The notes under the pieces: model-generated
The model's input: only the letters and a program-made list of their open reading frames with translations
What the model was told of the DNA's origin: nothing
Databases searched by the model: none
Source: Acheta domesticus
Lineage: Eukaryota > Arthropoda > Insecta > Orthoptera > Gryllidae
Length of the DNA: 64,000 nucleotides
Assembly (NCBI GenBank): GCA_031308135.1
Contig: JAHLJT010008756.1
Span: 107,660,453-107,724,452 of the forward strand
Direction: 5' to 3'
Position numbers and translations under genes: made by a program
In this document: positions 20,700-32,754 of the stretch, one piece after another
Layout: each line of letters starts with the position of its first letter
How positions within the stretch are numbered: position 1 is the stretch's first letter

Positions 20700-23380
20700 A
20701 TTACTTGATATTCTATGCGATTGAATTACACGGATGTACCTCTTTTATAGATAATAAAGTGAAATAAGAATAGTTTGTATTGATAAGGGTGTGTTATATT
20801 GTTATCAATTACAAGGTGACATATACTACTAGCTTCAAAGAGTTCCAGGAATATTTAATTATTCATTTAATATATACATTTGATAACTAATTTATTCTTA
20901 GATGTTGGCAACGTTCATGACGTATCTTCAGTAGAATTTTCATGTTCGTAGCGATTGTTGTATTTGAATAGCAACCAGTTTTTGTTGTTTGTGCTGGTTT
21001 GTTCAGCGTATTTGATAATATAATCTGCAGACCAACGCTCTCATATAAAGTTTTGTGTTTTATTGCACAAATCTCCATTAGTGACATTAAGAATTGTTAA
21101 CTCTGCGAATATAGCTTCTTATTCAGATTCAGATTTTAGATTAATATTGAAATTGGGAGAGCTGTCATCAGTTCAGGTTATGGCGAGACGAACGTTATGG
21201 AATGCTCGCTCGCTCGCTCATTACATCTCTGGAAAGACACAATGTACCCCTCTTATTAGAAGATAATATGAGGAAATAAGCAATCATTGAATAAATTGTT
21301 CACCTTTTTACCTCGTTCTCACATGAAAACAGTAGCCTTCTTTTAATCTGTATTCCACAAAATTTCACTCGCGCCTTTGACGTGTTTCCCGCGGAAAAGC
21401 GGTTGTTCCTTGAACGTTTTCGAGCGGCGGCAGTGGTGCCAACTTTGATAGCTTAACCTGTTTTCATGGATCGTTAGTGCGAGCTCACTGAAGCTCGTTC
21501 CCTGGGCGGAGCAAACTACTTTGAATTGCCTGTTTCGCCGTTTGAATTTGGCGACAATGCTGTCATAGGTTACAAACGGAGATCTAATGTATCTAAATAA
21601 TTTTCTCTGCACCAGAGTGCGTGGCAGAGGAACCCAGCAGGGGCTGCCCGCTGTCGAAGTCCGACGCGGTACGTTTAAAATGCAAATTTTGAGCTAGTAA
21701 TAAAGGCCAAAGATTGTTATTAAAAACCAATCTCCCGCCACGGCGCCAAATATGAATCATTTTTGATGCCAATGTGCCAACAAAGAAGAAGCTTCTGGGG
21801 CTAAAGCAATGAAAACAAAACATAAAGAACAGATCTCTGGCATAAGAGTTTCAGTGAAGATTGTGATAGCGTGAAAGACGTTTGGTTTAACGCGTTAGAG
21901 ACGCGTTGCGTCAACTGTAGACGCAACAAATGTAAAAAAAGACGACCTGCGAAGAGGCCGACCAAAAAAGGTGACAAACGAAACAAACATTGAGAAAGTA
22001 TGCATTGTTGTGAAGAGAGACTGAAGAAAGATTGTTGAGGGGATATCGGTAGAGGTCGGAATCTGTCACTACACAAATGTTTTTGTTTTTCCACGTCTGA
22101 AAGCTCTTCTTAAGGCGCGATAATTCGTAAACGCTGAAGACGTTACAGCAAATACGATGAGAGTATCACAACTAGCATCGCAAAATGACTTCGAGTCACT
22201 TTACAAGCGCTGGCAGAACTTTCTCACTGCAGAAGCAAACTATTTTGAAGAAAATGTTGGGTAAATTGTGTTATGATAAGTTGTTTCTGAGTTATTAACA
22301 ATTTTCGGGAACTTTTTGAACCTAGTGTTTTGAACAAATGACGAAGGATAAGAGAGTCTTGAAGAAAAATATTACAGGCTTAATATGGAAATAGAAAAAT
22401 AAGGAAGAGGGTGGGGTTTAGCATGCGAGAGTTCTCGCACGGGTACGCTATTATGTCATATTACGAGCTAAAGCAATGAATGGAGTATGTAATGCATTGT
22501 AGTAAGAGAACAAGAGGTTATTATTTACTTATTAAGGTTGCGAAATAATCTTGGAGGTCAGTATTTCGTATGAGAGATTATCATTAGAAAACTTAATTTT
22601 CGCTACGAACAGCATTCAGCTCCTGAAACTTGAACAATGAGGCTGTCAACTCATGCCGACGTGGCGTTAGAAAATGTTTCAAGCACGATATTATGTGTTA
22701 CCTGCATTCGCTTATTTCTTAACCTCCTCGTGGCTCCATCAACTGTGTTTTCCTCGTGGGCATGTCGTTCACGGAGCATACTTTACTCGCCGGCAAAGAG
22801 TCTCAATAATGCATGGATACTTAAATTATGATATATACCTCTTGATTCAACAAAAATTCCTTCTGCTCCAGACGCGACTTGATCGGCGATCAGTGCGGTT
22901 CTACTCGCAATTCAACGATGCAAGAAACGGCTTATTCTCATGAATTCCTTTTTCACAGAATCTTAATCGCCCTGCTAGCAAAGTACCCTGCCAGCAACGC
23001 TGTGAAGTAGTTTTAAATTTAATATTCTTTGGGTTCCATTTTACTCTCTAGAATGAGGTTCGAGCGATTTTAGAGAAAAATCTCCCCAACACGATATTTA
23101 AAAATGCAGGAGCTTACCCCGAATTTGTGACAAGGAGATCTTACAATTGCTTATTTGGGGTTGGGCGCCGAGTTAAAATAAAATACAGTGCAGTGTTGTA
23201 ACACTTGTTTATTTGTTTATTATTTGCTCAGGAATTATAAAAAATTTTATGTATATATCTCACCTGGGTCCAGCGTAACGTATCGTAAAGTAGCTATTCT
23301 TCTCGACTCTGCTGAGGGTTGCGAGTCTCTTTCTATGTGATGAGTCGGAGCGGTGGACGGTGCTGCTTGGGAGAGGGGTG
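20700..23380. other. No gene recognised
   Basis: Mixed AT-rich sequence. An 89-residue minus-strand frame (21612-21343, with FKRRNRQFKVVCSAQGTSF) stands out slightly by composition, but has no recognised family or supported splice sites. Other frames look like chance. Confidence 0.35.
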
Positions 23381-23384
23381 AAGG

Positions 23385-23730
23385 GGCAACGGTGAATCGT
23401 GGTGGGGGAGGGGGGTGTTGAGCGAGCATGAGCGGCGGCGCGCAAGTGCGGGAGGGGGGGAGGTTGGCCGCAGATCTCCATAGGTGACTTCCGAATTCAA
23501 TTGCCTCGGGACAATGGCGCGCAACCACCGCCTCCGCCCTGCGGCCGCCGCCCTCCCGCGGGGCCGTTGCCAGGGCGACGGCGGCGGAGCCCCGCGGGGC
23601 GACTGACAGCTCGCCCGCGCCACCCGGAGGGCGATGCGAAGGTGCGGATTACCTGCCCGAGGCCAGGCCAATGCCCGGGCCGCCCCGCCCCGCCCCTCGC
23701 CGGGGACGCTTCTGTGCCACGCCACCTCTC
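23385..23730. promoter_or_regulatory. CpG island with G-rich runs
   Basis: 23397-23465 contains several G runs of four to eight (GGTGGGGGAGGGGGGTG, then GGGAGGGGGGGAGG), prone to G-quadruplex formation. The rest is CpG dense. Overlapping frames on both strands are compositional. Confidence 0.55.
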
Positions 23731-23939
23731 CAGTTTCATTCGTGCCTTGTCATTTCTCTCGACATTTCAGGCCGAATTCGATTTACACCTGCAAATTGCG
23801 GATTTCGCTGGTGCAACGTTTAGGGTATCGAATTGGTACATTCAAGATCGTAAGCTTTCTCAGCGTAAGTTGATGGCTAAAACGTTGGTTATTAGAAAAG
23901 ACCTCTTTTATACACGTATCATTACTTATAAGGTGAGAT

Positions 23940-24756
23940 AAGGTTTAATGATTTGTTCTGAAGCTAAACTGATTGTTGGATATTTAAAAAAAATCTAGGT
24001 ACCAACCAAGGTGTGTTGATAATTTTGTTTAAAGAATTATTAAGTTTAGGTATTGGAACTACCATGCAGTTCTCCATGATTTTGGAAATAAATTCTTCGT
24101 ACAGATTAAATAGCATATTTCAGAAGAGCTTCGTGTCCCTCCATTTGTAGATTATTGATGAATATATTGAGGATGCAATTAGAGCCGATCCTAAGCTGAT
24201 GACAAACCATGTCACCCTCAACCTCCTCCCAAAGTTCATTTGTAAGCCACTAGGCTGCAGGCTTCCCAGTAGCAACTTTTTAGTGGCACTATCTTTCACA
24301 ACTCACCGCTGGATTGAAGGGCCGGATTGAAGGCGGGGTTGTACCCAGGGCTCCCACAAAAAGTGAAGAAAACTAGAGGTGCTATAAAAGCACGTACTTT
24401 CTTGCAATATTATGTCACCGTTATGTAATATTGTGTCACAATTTCTGCCTTTCTTACACTACAAATATCACTTTATCTCGTAAATAAACGAAGTGTGATA
24501 AATAGATTTTTTATCCAAACATTTAATGAAAATATCTTTCTGGCATTGAATTCAGTTTATAAAGTATTCGATGTATTGACGAGGATATCCGATGCGTAGT
24601 TTACGCGTAAGCAGAGAAAGCAAAATAATTAACAGTTAATAAATAATACGATCCTCCAGTGGCGGAGGTGGCGACGGCTTACGCTACAGCGCGTTGTTGC
24701 CAGCACTCCTTTAAAGCAACAGTGGGTGGTTGGCATGTTCATTTTACTATGCAGCC
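23940..24756. other. Unassigned, with one Helitron-like 3' motif
   Basis: At 24394-24373 (minus strand) the motif GTGCTTTTATAGCAC, CT, CTAG, T is present. Sequence to its right on the plus strand differs from the other copies after about 20 bases. A CpG-richer patch lies at 24655-24700. Confidence 0.45.
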
Positions 24757-24889
24757 ACACTGATAGTTTTGGCACATGATAGCTTTCCTTTAAAGAAATT
24801 TCAGATTCTTCACCTTTACCATCTTCTGAAGCACATACTCCGATTATTGTTAACTTCCCTCTCTCATGTTTCAGAGGTACAGTGATGAT
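24757..24889 (-). pseudogene. LINE endonuclease fragment, downstream part
   Basis: On the minus strand the frame reads VPLKHERGKLTIIGVCASED, resembling the RGxLTIIGVYAPxxG strand of APE-type LINE endonucleases. It is the in-frame continuation of 26993-26754, separated by the hAT-type element. Downstream of about 24770 the similarity fades. Confidence 0.65.
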
Positions 24890-26745
24890 TAGGGCCCGGA
24901 TAATTATGTAATTACATATTTCCGTAAGTTAACTCTATCAAGTCAAGACCGCGATATATTTAAGTTTCATGTCAATTAGTGCCTAAAACCGATGACTTTT
25001 TAGTACATATATTTACATATTTTACCCGAAAGTACATATATTTACATATTTTACACAAAAGTACATATTTTAAAATGTTTCTTAATATATTCGTTTTTCT
25101 GCATTCTTTTTGTATAATTCTGCATTTATCCTACATGTTTTTGATAATGAATAACCAAGACAAACAATTCAGCATTGTCAAACAATTTTTCTGTAGCCTC
25201 CTCTCTAAATTGGCGCTATTGCATTGGGTAAAAATGTTGATATTGCAGGACGCAGACTCCTACAAAACGACAAGGCGTTGTTGCACTCCAAAGTTTTCGG
25301 TGTGTAGATTTCAGCGCGAGTAAAGCAGAGAACAAAATACTACTCAGAAAACAAAATTGTGTATGAAAATGGTACGTCTAGTAAGCGATAACTTTCGCCC
25401 ACAAGGTACTTTTCAGAGGTATCCGTTGACCTTATTACCCTTCGCCAAAAATTACACGCACCAACGCAGCTCAGAAAGCGCCAGTTTTCTTTCAAAGAGC
25501 CTAGTTGTTGCACCGGGGCCTAAACCCTTGTTTGTAAAGTATCTTTGTGAGGTGAAAATCTTAACGAAAATCATGATGTGGCACTGCAGCTTTTGGATAA
25601 CAAAAGCACAGAAAATAATTCACGGCGATTGACTTAAACATTGTGGTAACGCAGTCTGGGAATTTACCACAGGCAAAGTTTGGTTTATCTTTTCAGAGAA
25701 GTCTAGCAATAGTGTCTTGGGTAAGACAATTGTTAAAGAAAGCGGAATTTGTGCTAAGAGTCAATTGATTGAATATCAACCAGCATTGCTTTTATTACCT
25801 AACCCTTGAATAGCACTGAACAGTGACATGTTGGGGCAAAGTTTAAATATACACCAGTAACTTCATGCGATGTGGAACACGTAGTCGGTACAAGGCCCTC
25901 AAACAGATAACAGGAAAAATGTCATCCCTATAGAGTATTTGAGTAAACTCGTGTGCATGCTTGCGGATGAGCCGTTCCGTTTCTCATGGGTAGACCACTT
26001 TCCGTGCACCAATAGAGACAAACGAGGTGTCATTCGACGCGTCTCGGCCTCCTGATGGGGAACTGATAATTTGTTGCCAGATGTGGCCAAAACATTCTAA
26101 GAAATTTCCATAAACGTGTTTTTTCGTGTTTTGGCGCTGTGATCTTGGTAAGTATGACGGGAACTAAATCAACGCCACCTAACTAGATGTAGGTAGCGTG
26201 TCTAAACTCCAGTACCAATACCGACGAAGAGAAATATAGAGAGACGAGGACGACGAAGAAGAAGACGACGAAGAAGGAGAAGGAGGAGGAGACGAAGAAA
26301 GAGGAGGAGACGAAGAAGAAGGAGGGGACGATGACGAAGAAGAAGAAGAAGAAGGAGGAGACAGCGAAGAAGGAGACGAAGAAGACAAAGAAGATAAAGA
26401 CGACGAAGACGAAGAAAGAAAAAAAAACAAGTCAAACAACCGAAGGTAGTTTAATGCGTCGGCGACGGAAGCTACTTTCTAACTATTTGAAACAAATATT
26501 TCTCATTGTTACGGAGATCATTGTAAATAACAGAATTGTGAGTAGTATTATGTTTTAATTTTGTTATTTACGAGTATATTAAGTTTACAGATCAACATTC
26601 AAGCAAAAGTATTTTATTAAAACGAATTGATATAATAATTAAAGTGTTACATATTTCTTACTTTTTAGTACATATTTCTATAGATTATAATACATATATA
26701 TGTACATATTTTCCAAATTTTTAGTACATAATTATCCGGGCCCTA
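24890..26745. mobile_element. hAT-type DNA transposon, non-autonomous or decayed
   Basis: The ends are TAGGGCCCGGATAATTATGT (left) and its exact complement at the right end. They are flanked by the exact 8-bp duplication GTGATGAT (24882-24889 and 26746-26753). An 8-bp duplication and YARGG-type ends define the hAT superfamily. Near both ends AGTACATAT-type words are repeated (25010-25075 and 26685-26730), a likely transposase-binding array. The interior holds a GAN triplet tract (26222-26432) and broken frames. I could not identify a hAT transposase or a C-terminal dimerisation motif in the 1856 bp. Confidence 0.85.
26222..26432 (+). repeat. Purine (GAN)n tract
   Basis: GAA, GAC, GAG and GAT triplets dominate. 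The poly-serine and poly-leucine frames on the minus strand come from this repeat. Confidence 0.9.
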
Positions 26746-26753
26746 GTGATGAT

Positions 26754-26993
26754 AATGACCGAGACGTACTCGTAACTGTTTATTTTATTTTCTAACTTTT
26801 ATTTACTAAAATTGCTACCCTCTTACTGGCACGTTGTTGTTACACTATGAAATACGACATAATCATCTATATATCTACTGCCTTGAAGTTTCTTCTTTGT
26901 CTCGGAAATACCTGATGTATCTACATTATTATGTAACACTCTTCCTAATTCACTTTCTCTACCTGTCAAAGATCTAACATTCCATGAATCTAA
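26754..26993 (-). pseudogene. LINE ORF2 N-terminal (APE endonuclease) fragment
   Basis: On the minus strand a single frame reads DSWNVRSLTGRESELGRVL, then GISETKKKLQGSRYIDDYVV, then KLENKINSYEYVSVIII, with two in-frame stops. WNVRSL supplies the conserved Asn and SETK the conserved catalytic Glu of APE-type endonucleases. The frame continues directly at 24889 once the hAT-type element and one copy of its 8-bp duplication are removed. The LINE was therefore there first. Clade not determined. Confidence 0.75.
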
Positions 26994-26999
26994 AATTTA

Positions 27000-27950
27000 T
27001 TTTTCCGCAATTCGTTTCCTTGTTCCGAGCCGTGTTGTCATTGAATCCTTTTCCGAGGCTATTGAGGTTTCTGCCAGTAAGAAGTAAACCCCCTCGCCGC
27101 GTTATGAGCGCTACACAGGTTTAGCTTGGTGATGGGATCGCCACCAAACTGCTTTCAAGCCTGCAAGGTAGTTTATTGGAGATGCCGCTCTAGGTTCTTT
27201 CCCCTCCTTCGGCCTTGTGGATCTCACCCACATTGCCTAGGGATCGTTGACTTTTTCCCTCGTTGGCAGCTGCCCATTCTGAGTCAGACGCTGCGAAAAG
27301 CGGGATTTCTCTTCTGGATAACTAAGTACCACTGGCATAGCCCAAAGGATCATGAGACCACAAAAGCGCTCCCACCAACGACAAGGTCATGCAGACCCTG
27401 GAGATCATCTTATATGAAAGGTTAATTTCAGAAACAACTTAGGTAAGGTTTTTTGCCATTTTGACATTTTAGTGCAATCATATTCTCTGTATGTATATGG
27501 ATCTTTTCAGACATATATAACGTATGTTAAGTAATTCTAGAGGTAGTTTTTGAAGAATAAATGGGAAATAATGCAGAAACAACATAAGTCAGTGACTTGT
27601 GTTCTTTCTGCATTAAAGCGCGTGAAGCTGCTCGTCTTTGGAGTTGAAACAGCTGATGTATTTTAAGTTGACAGAACAGTGTAATTGAAGTGTGTATTGA
27701 CGCAAAATTTGAACTTTTCTACAATACCAGTCCAAAACTTGCATCGACAGTAAATACTTGGGTCCATTAACTGAAGGATGACTCTACCACATTCTTCGTA
27801 TATCTTGAAGGAATGGAGCCTAATGAGCCTAGTGATATGGCGAAATTTACTATGGAATATCTAAATACCTCAATGTCCAGCGTCGAAAACTTCGAAATGT
27901 GTTCATATGACTGTAAGTCAAAATGAAAATCATACAGTATGGGGGGTCAT
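27000..27950. other. Probable 5' part of the same LINE, then unassigned sequence
   Basis: 27000-27440 is GC-richer and lies immediately upstream of the endonuclease start on the minus strand, so it may be the LINE's 5' region. No second reading frame was recognised. 27440-27950 is AT-rich with nothing identified. Confidence 0.35.
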
Positions 27951-27954
27951 GTCA

Positions 27955-28625
27955 GTCCTTGTTTCTGGTTTTGACCCTTCGTGTAAAGTACCCTCAAAAA
28001 TAAAAAATATCCGGTTGAAACTTGCAAAACCTCGAGTTCGTTCAGATCAATCGAGGAATATCAATTTTGGAGAAAATCAGCTGAACGGTTTAGGCGCTAG
28101 AGTTGACCGTAGACGGGCAGACAGAGAGATGCTTTGCCCTAAATCGGTAACAAGGCCCCTCAAATCGTGGATTCTGGCTACACCACATGTTAGAGGAAGT
28201 AACAGGAGTTTTACGCTTTTGCATTACCAGGGCCCGTCAATAACAATTTTGCTGCCGAAAATTTGCCGTTTTCCGGTACGTAACTTTCTCTTCTTACGAA
28301 GTAAATGTGAGAGTGTAAAAATAGATTAAATGTGTTACGCCTCATTGTCATTACAATCTTTGAATTTTCGAAACTGCAAAAGTTGAACATTTTTTCCGCG
28401 CCTTTCTTCAATTAAAATATTGAAGATTGATTTTTTTACTTAATCAAATCTGTTCATTAAAAAGACTGAAATATGGCGATGTTCAATTTTTTGAAAATAA
28501 GAATAATTTTTGCGCAATTTTGCATGAAACGCAGGTAATTGTGAAACAATATTAAACAATAATTTTTTTCAAAAACAGCTCCAAATTTTTTCTCGCATGT
28601 AGCAAAGAACGGCAAATATAATAGT
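27955..28625. repeat. Family R, inverted arrangement around an A head
   Basis: 27960-28270 is a reverse R copy (CAATTTTGGAGAAAATCAGC, CGGTTTAGGCGCTAG, ACGGGCAGACAGAG). The subfamily-A head (AACTTTCTCTTCTTACGAAG) sits at 28285. From 28340 the sequence runs forward (AATTTTCGAAACTGCAAAAG). Confidence 0.65.
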
Positions 28626-28629
28626 GGTG

Positions 28630-29260
28630 GTCTCATTTTAGGCTTATTTTTTTAAATTTTAAGAAAATTCAAAAGAGGGGAACATGACAAAAATACAATT
28701 TTGGTGATAGTTTTTTTTAGTGAAATCTGTTCTAAAAAACTAGAATGTCGCGCCGCGACTCAATTGGAAAATCTGAGAACTAACGTTTGTTACGGCCATA
28801 AGAAACGCAGGTTTTAATAGTCAGATTTGTATTGACGTATCAGCTTTAAAAGAATTATGGCTCGCGAATCAATGTTCTGCGATTTATAATGAGTTTCACA
28901 AGTGAAGTGTAAGATGTGTTAATATAGACAGAAATCGAAGTGTAATATTACGTTACCTTTACTAATACTAGAAAGTTTGTGCTGTTGGAGAATCAGTTGT
29001 TTGTCTTCAATCTGTTGGATGCAAAAGTAGCGAGGGGTGTTGATGGTTTCTTATAAATTTTGAAAATCCATTATTTATTCTTCACGTATTAAGTATATTA
29101 CGTTGAGGCATCGTCGCTTTTACAACACACGAGAACTCCAAGCAACAACACTTCCTGTAAGAACACACTGTTGTTGCTTTTAACAAAGCTCTTGTAATTT
29201 CGCGGTTAACTTTTCTCCCTCCTCTCATAAACCAACACAATCACTTCACCCGGGCGACCA
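28630..29260. other. AT-rich sequence, nothing recognised
   Basis: Contains an AATAGTGGTGGTCTC stretch at 28620-28634 faintly like the family R boundary motif. No gene seen. Confidence 0.35.
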
Positions 29261-29420
29261 TGATTGGCTAATCGCGCTGCTCCGCGCACAAAGCGAAGTC
29301 GTAAGCGCGACTTCATGTAACTGCGTGACGCTTAAGCCGCGCGCGCGCGGAACAAAGCGCGCATCGCCGGGCGCGGGCGGGCCCGGCCCTCACACCAGCA
29401 CTCGCCGTGCGGCTTGGATA
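29261..29420. promoter_or_regulatory. CpG island with CCAAT box
   Basis: GATTGGCTAATCG at 29263 is an inverted CCAAT (NF-Y-like) site at the edge of a CGCG-rich block with an alternating (GC)n stretch at 29337-29350. The arrangement is promoter-like; direction and target gene are unknown. Confidence 0.45.
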
Positions 29421-29518
29421 ATTGGACAGTTGAACTAACGGTTTTTGACCACTGATCTCACGACAGGAGAGGGCTGAGTGGAGTTATATCGTTTTCCGGG
29501 TGCGTCAACTACTTAGAG

Positions 29519-29761
29519 CAGTGATGGCAAAGTCGACGCCACGAGCGGTGAGTCCATGGCACGAGTGCCATGACGAAATTTCTCCTCCACGCAGTTTGTC
29601 ACCTCGCCACCAGTGGCAACGCTATCCCTATTGTAAAACGGCGGGGTTACTAATAGTTTCCTCTCCAGATGCTAGTCGCGCAGAATAGCTCGGGGCATGC
29701 TACAGTGCTACGACCACTAGTAGCGTGCCACTGCCACTAGTAGAAGACCTTGACACCACTG
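29519..29761. mobile_element. hAT-type MITE
   Basis: The ends are CAGTGATGGCAAAGTCGACG (left) and the complement of CTTGACACCACTG (right), imperfect inverted repeats starting CAGTG. Flanking 8-mers ACTTAGAG (29511-29518) and ACTTACAG (29762-29769) differ at one base and look like an aged 8-bp duplication. At 243 bp with no coding capacity, it fits a miniature hAT element. Confidence 0.6.
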
Positions 29762-29769
29762 ACTTACAG

Positions 29770-30369
29770 TGTGTTATATCCAGGGAAGTAGTAGTGTTCC
29801 TCGCCCCAATGAAACGCGAGATCAGATATCAGCCCACACGTGTCTCGCCCAGCGGGGCTCTACACTTGTTCCAGACATGTATGAATGTGAGTGTAAGCAT
29901 GTGTAAGGGGAGATGATGGTAAAAGAATGTTAGCGCCCGTTTATTAGGGTACAGGTCCGGCATTTGTCTGGAATTGATTAAAAACTTACTGGAAACTACT
30001 GATGGGAGCAACTTGACGTAGAATGTTTCAAACAGGGGTTTAAATCTACACAGTTATGTAGATTATCGAAAATCCTTTGAGACTTGAAACAAGATAAAGC
30101 ACTTCACACTAAATATACCCGAGAAAATTTCAAAAAACCTAAAACGTCCACCAAAGGAATTTGAGAACCTTTTAGACGGTCACTCGCCTTTCCAGGTGAA
30201 GGCGATTACTCTACAAGAATACCACATCTCATCTTATACGATATGCTAGAAACTAATGCACTTGCGAGATCTTCAGATCGTCGTGCCCCTGCAATCAAGA
30301 ACGCCAGGCCCTCCGCATCACACACACACACAGAATTGAGAGGCAAGGAACAATCGTTCATCCCTGATC
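29770..30369. other. Unassigned sequence
   Basis: No exon or repeat identified. A (CA)n stretch of about six units lies at 30319-30331. Confidence 0.4.
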
Positions 30370-30750
30370 CCAACCAGGCCGGCCGTCTGCTAAGACTCGG
30401 AGGTGCTGTGCTGTGTGAGCATTTTGTACTTGGCGCACGCGCAGTGATAGCCGTTCGCCGACGAACTCTCTGGGATGCAGCGCGGCCAGCGAGACCCGGA
30501 GCCTCGAGGCGAGGCTATGCAGGGTCTTGCCTCCCCTACTTAAGGGGGTGAGGGCGCCGGCCCAGGGGGCATTCCGGAGCTCAGTTCGCGAGCCAGCGCC
30601 CGCTGCATGAGAGGGAAGCCGTGCAGCCCAGGTGCATCCAGGCGCCGCACGTGAGGAAGCTGGCTGCGGAGATCGCCAACTGCCGGCAACGCGTGACTAG
30701 TGGTGACCGCCACGCCTACGTCGGGCCCCGTAGGGGGACGGAGCAGCACC
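30370..30750. promoter_or_regulatory. CpG island, promoter-like
   Basis: A GC-rich segment with an arthropod initiator-like TCAGT at about 30581 and a possible donor CAG|GTGCAT near 30630. Several overlapping frames on both strands have high GC third positions, but no family was recognised. Confidence 0.4.
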
Positions 30751-30799
30751 GGGCCCAAGAGCGGATACAAATGGTGCCTTGTTCAGCCCTAGCTCGAGA

Positions 30800-31640
30800 G
30801 AGAGCGAGGGGAGAGGCGACTCGCTGCACGGGAAATGGCAACCAACATTTGTACAAAGGCTTGAGTGTCAGAGTGTCACTAGCATATCTAAAAATCTTCA
30901 TCCCCAAAACTTCAGAACGGATCGTTACTTTACCATGATTCAGAGAATCGGGACCGACTTTAAGTGTGTACCTGTTTTTATGTCTGTGGATCTGTCGCGA
31001 CCGGGATTGGAGGTAATACGTGACGACTGGTGTATGGAATGTAATCTTTCACACGAATCTTAAATCCGATTTTCAAATTATATAACCGACGACGAAAATA
31101 ACTATTTTTGTTTCAACACGTCTGTGGCACGAATAAATATATGAACTACAAAATTAATTAACAATCAAAGTCAGTTAATTGAATTTATTCTCAACTTTAT
31201 CATCTACATGAGTCCCAAATTTTAAGAGGCTCATTGTAGATACAGTGTAAGTTTGTTTTCGTACTATCTTTGTTTTAGATGCCACAAAAGGTTTTAGGCA
31301 TAAAACAAAAATGAAACTGAAATACTGAAGACATGATTAAGGCAAGGCCGTTAAGTTTATGGATTTGGATATGGATTTGAAAAAGGCTTCCATTACGTTT
31401 CTAGCACCAGCACCTACTCTTCAAAGACTTGTTCTTGTTGTCAGAGCTTTCGAAGAAGCACTTTTAACTGAATTAGGATAAAAACCTGTATTGGGAGATG
31501 AGCTGGAAGAAGAGTCGAGTATTTACTTCTCATGGAAAGTAGGAAGAGGAATCTGGAAAGCTGGAAAATGGAGAATCAGCAGAATCAGTCTATTAATTCA
31601 GGAATCTCTGCTTTGGAATCTCTAGTTGGGGTTGAAAAGC
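30800..31640. other. Unassigned sequence
   Basis: AT-rich; 31330-31500 may be the decayed upstream part of the pogo-like relic that follows, but no clear motif was seen. Confidence 0.3.
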
Positions 31641-31795
31641 CCTGTGATCGTCAAACGCCTTGTTTGTTTTGTGGTGGACTATTTTCAGCCGACCGCCGAG
31701 AACTGTTGTTCAGAGAATTGTATCAAATATGAGCGCACTATGACTGTGCTGGGGCCGAAAGGACATTAATATTTGTGATTTTTGTATGATTTTTT
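31640..31795 (+). pseudogene. C-terminal zinc-binding tail of a pogo/jerky-like DDE transposase, decayed
   Basis: The frame TPCLFCGGLFSADRRELL, a shift or loss, a stop after YQI, then AHYDCAGAER fits the C-terminal module CxxCxGxFSxxxxxxxWxxCxxCxxWAHxxCAG found in many pogo-like (DDE_1) transposase and domesticated proteins. The middle CxxC is lost and a stop interrupts it. Only this tail is recognisable. Confidence 0.5.
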
Positions 31796-31799
31796 TCCA

Positions 31800-32750
31800 A
31801 GTTTTTGTAATAAAATGACATTTATATTTCTAACTATGTAATTAGTTTCACTAAACTCATTTATTAATATATGAAGGGAGCTCATAACACCATAACATAA
31901 CTTTTTTTCAAATACTTCTTTGTAATTATTGATTTTTACCCACTTTCTGAACAGTTAATAAAGTTCATATTTATAATATAGTTTACACAAATGTTGAAGG
32001 TTATCATATTTGTTTAAAAATGCATTTAATTTATTTTTTCAAAGTCGAAATAAGAGTGGGGGCTCGTATAATCACCCTATCCTCTACGTATTTCAAACGA
32101 AAGAGCTGCAGAATCTCTAATCAAGGCAGTCGAGCTGGAAATTCTGATGTAAATAGGGTCAACAATAGCACTCCACATAATAATTAAATTGATCACATGC
32201 ATCATATAAGACAAATAAAAACAACTGTTTAGCCTGAAAGAAGGATAAAACTCGCACGGGGAAATTTTGTGTCATAAACGTTTGTAATTAAATGCATTAT
32301 TAATAATTTTGGGAACTTTTTAGTATTTCCGAACTAGTAAGTATATATTTCTAATTATTCTGACTTTACTGAACTAAAAAAATGGGCACGGCTCTCTTCG
32401 CATATCACCTTCCTGCACTTAACGCGTCATTTCCTTCTCTGGCAATGCTTCCTTCAGTGTATTAATTGGAGAAGATCTCCAGTTAAACTGGCACAATCTT
32501 CACAGACCGACGTATTTTCATTTTCGTCACATGTTGCGCTCTGATCTGAATTGAAATTATGATTGATGTTGTCCCTACAATCATTCTGTGACATTACTAG
32601 CTTCACGAAAAATTTCATCTCAAGATTTTAAAATCGGCATTAGTTTGCCTTGGGTTTAAAGAAATTACTACACGATTCAAACTATACCTAAATATGAAAC
32701 TAACTACTGAAGTTACCGGTTATGAAACTAACTAGCAGAACTAACCGGTA
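31800..32750. other. AT-rich sequence, nothing recognised
   Basis: No gene, terminal repeat or family R sequence was seen. Confidence 0.4.
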
Positions 32751-32754
32751 GATC

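Noticed and set aside
23140..23190. LTR retrotransposon primer-binding site (GGCGCCCAACCCC on the minus strand)
   Set aside because: No paired long terminal repeats, no TG...CA ends and no gag/pol sequence nearby.
26179..26439. Poly-serine and leucine/arginine frames
   Set aside because: Translation of the purine triplet tract inside the hAT-type element.
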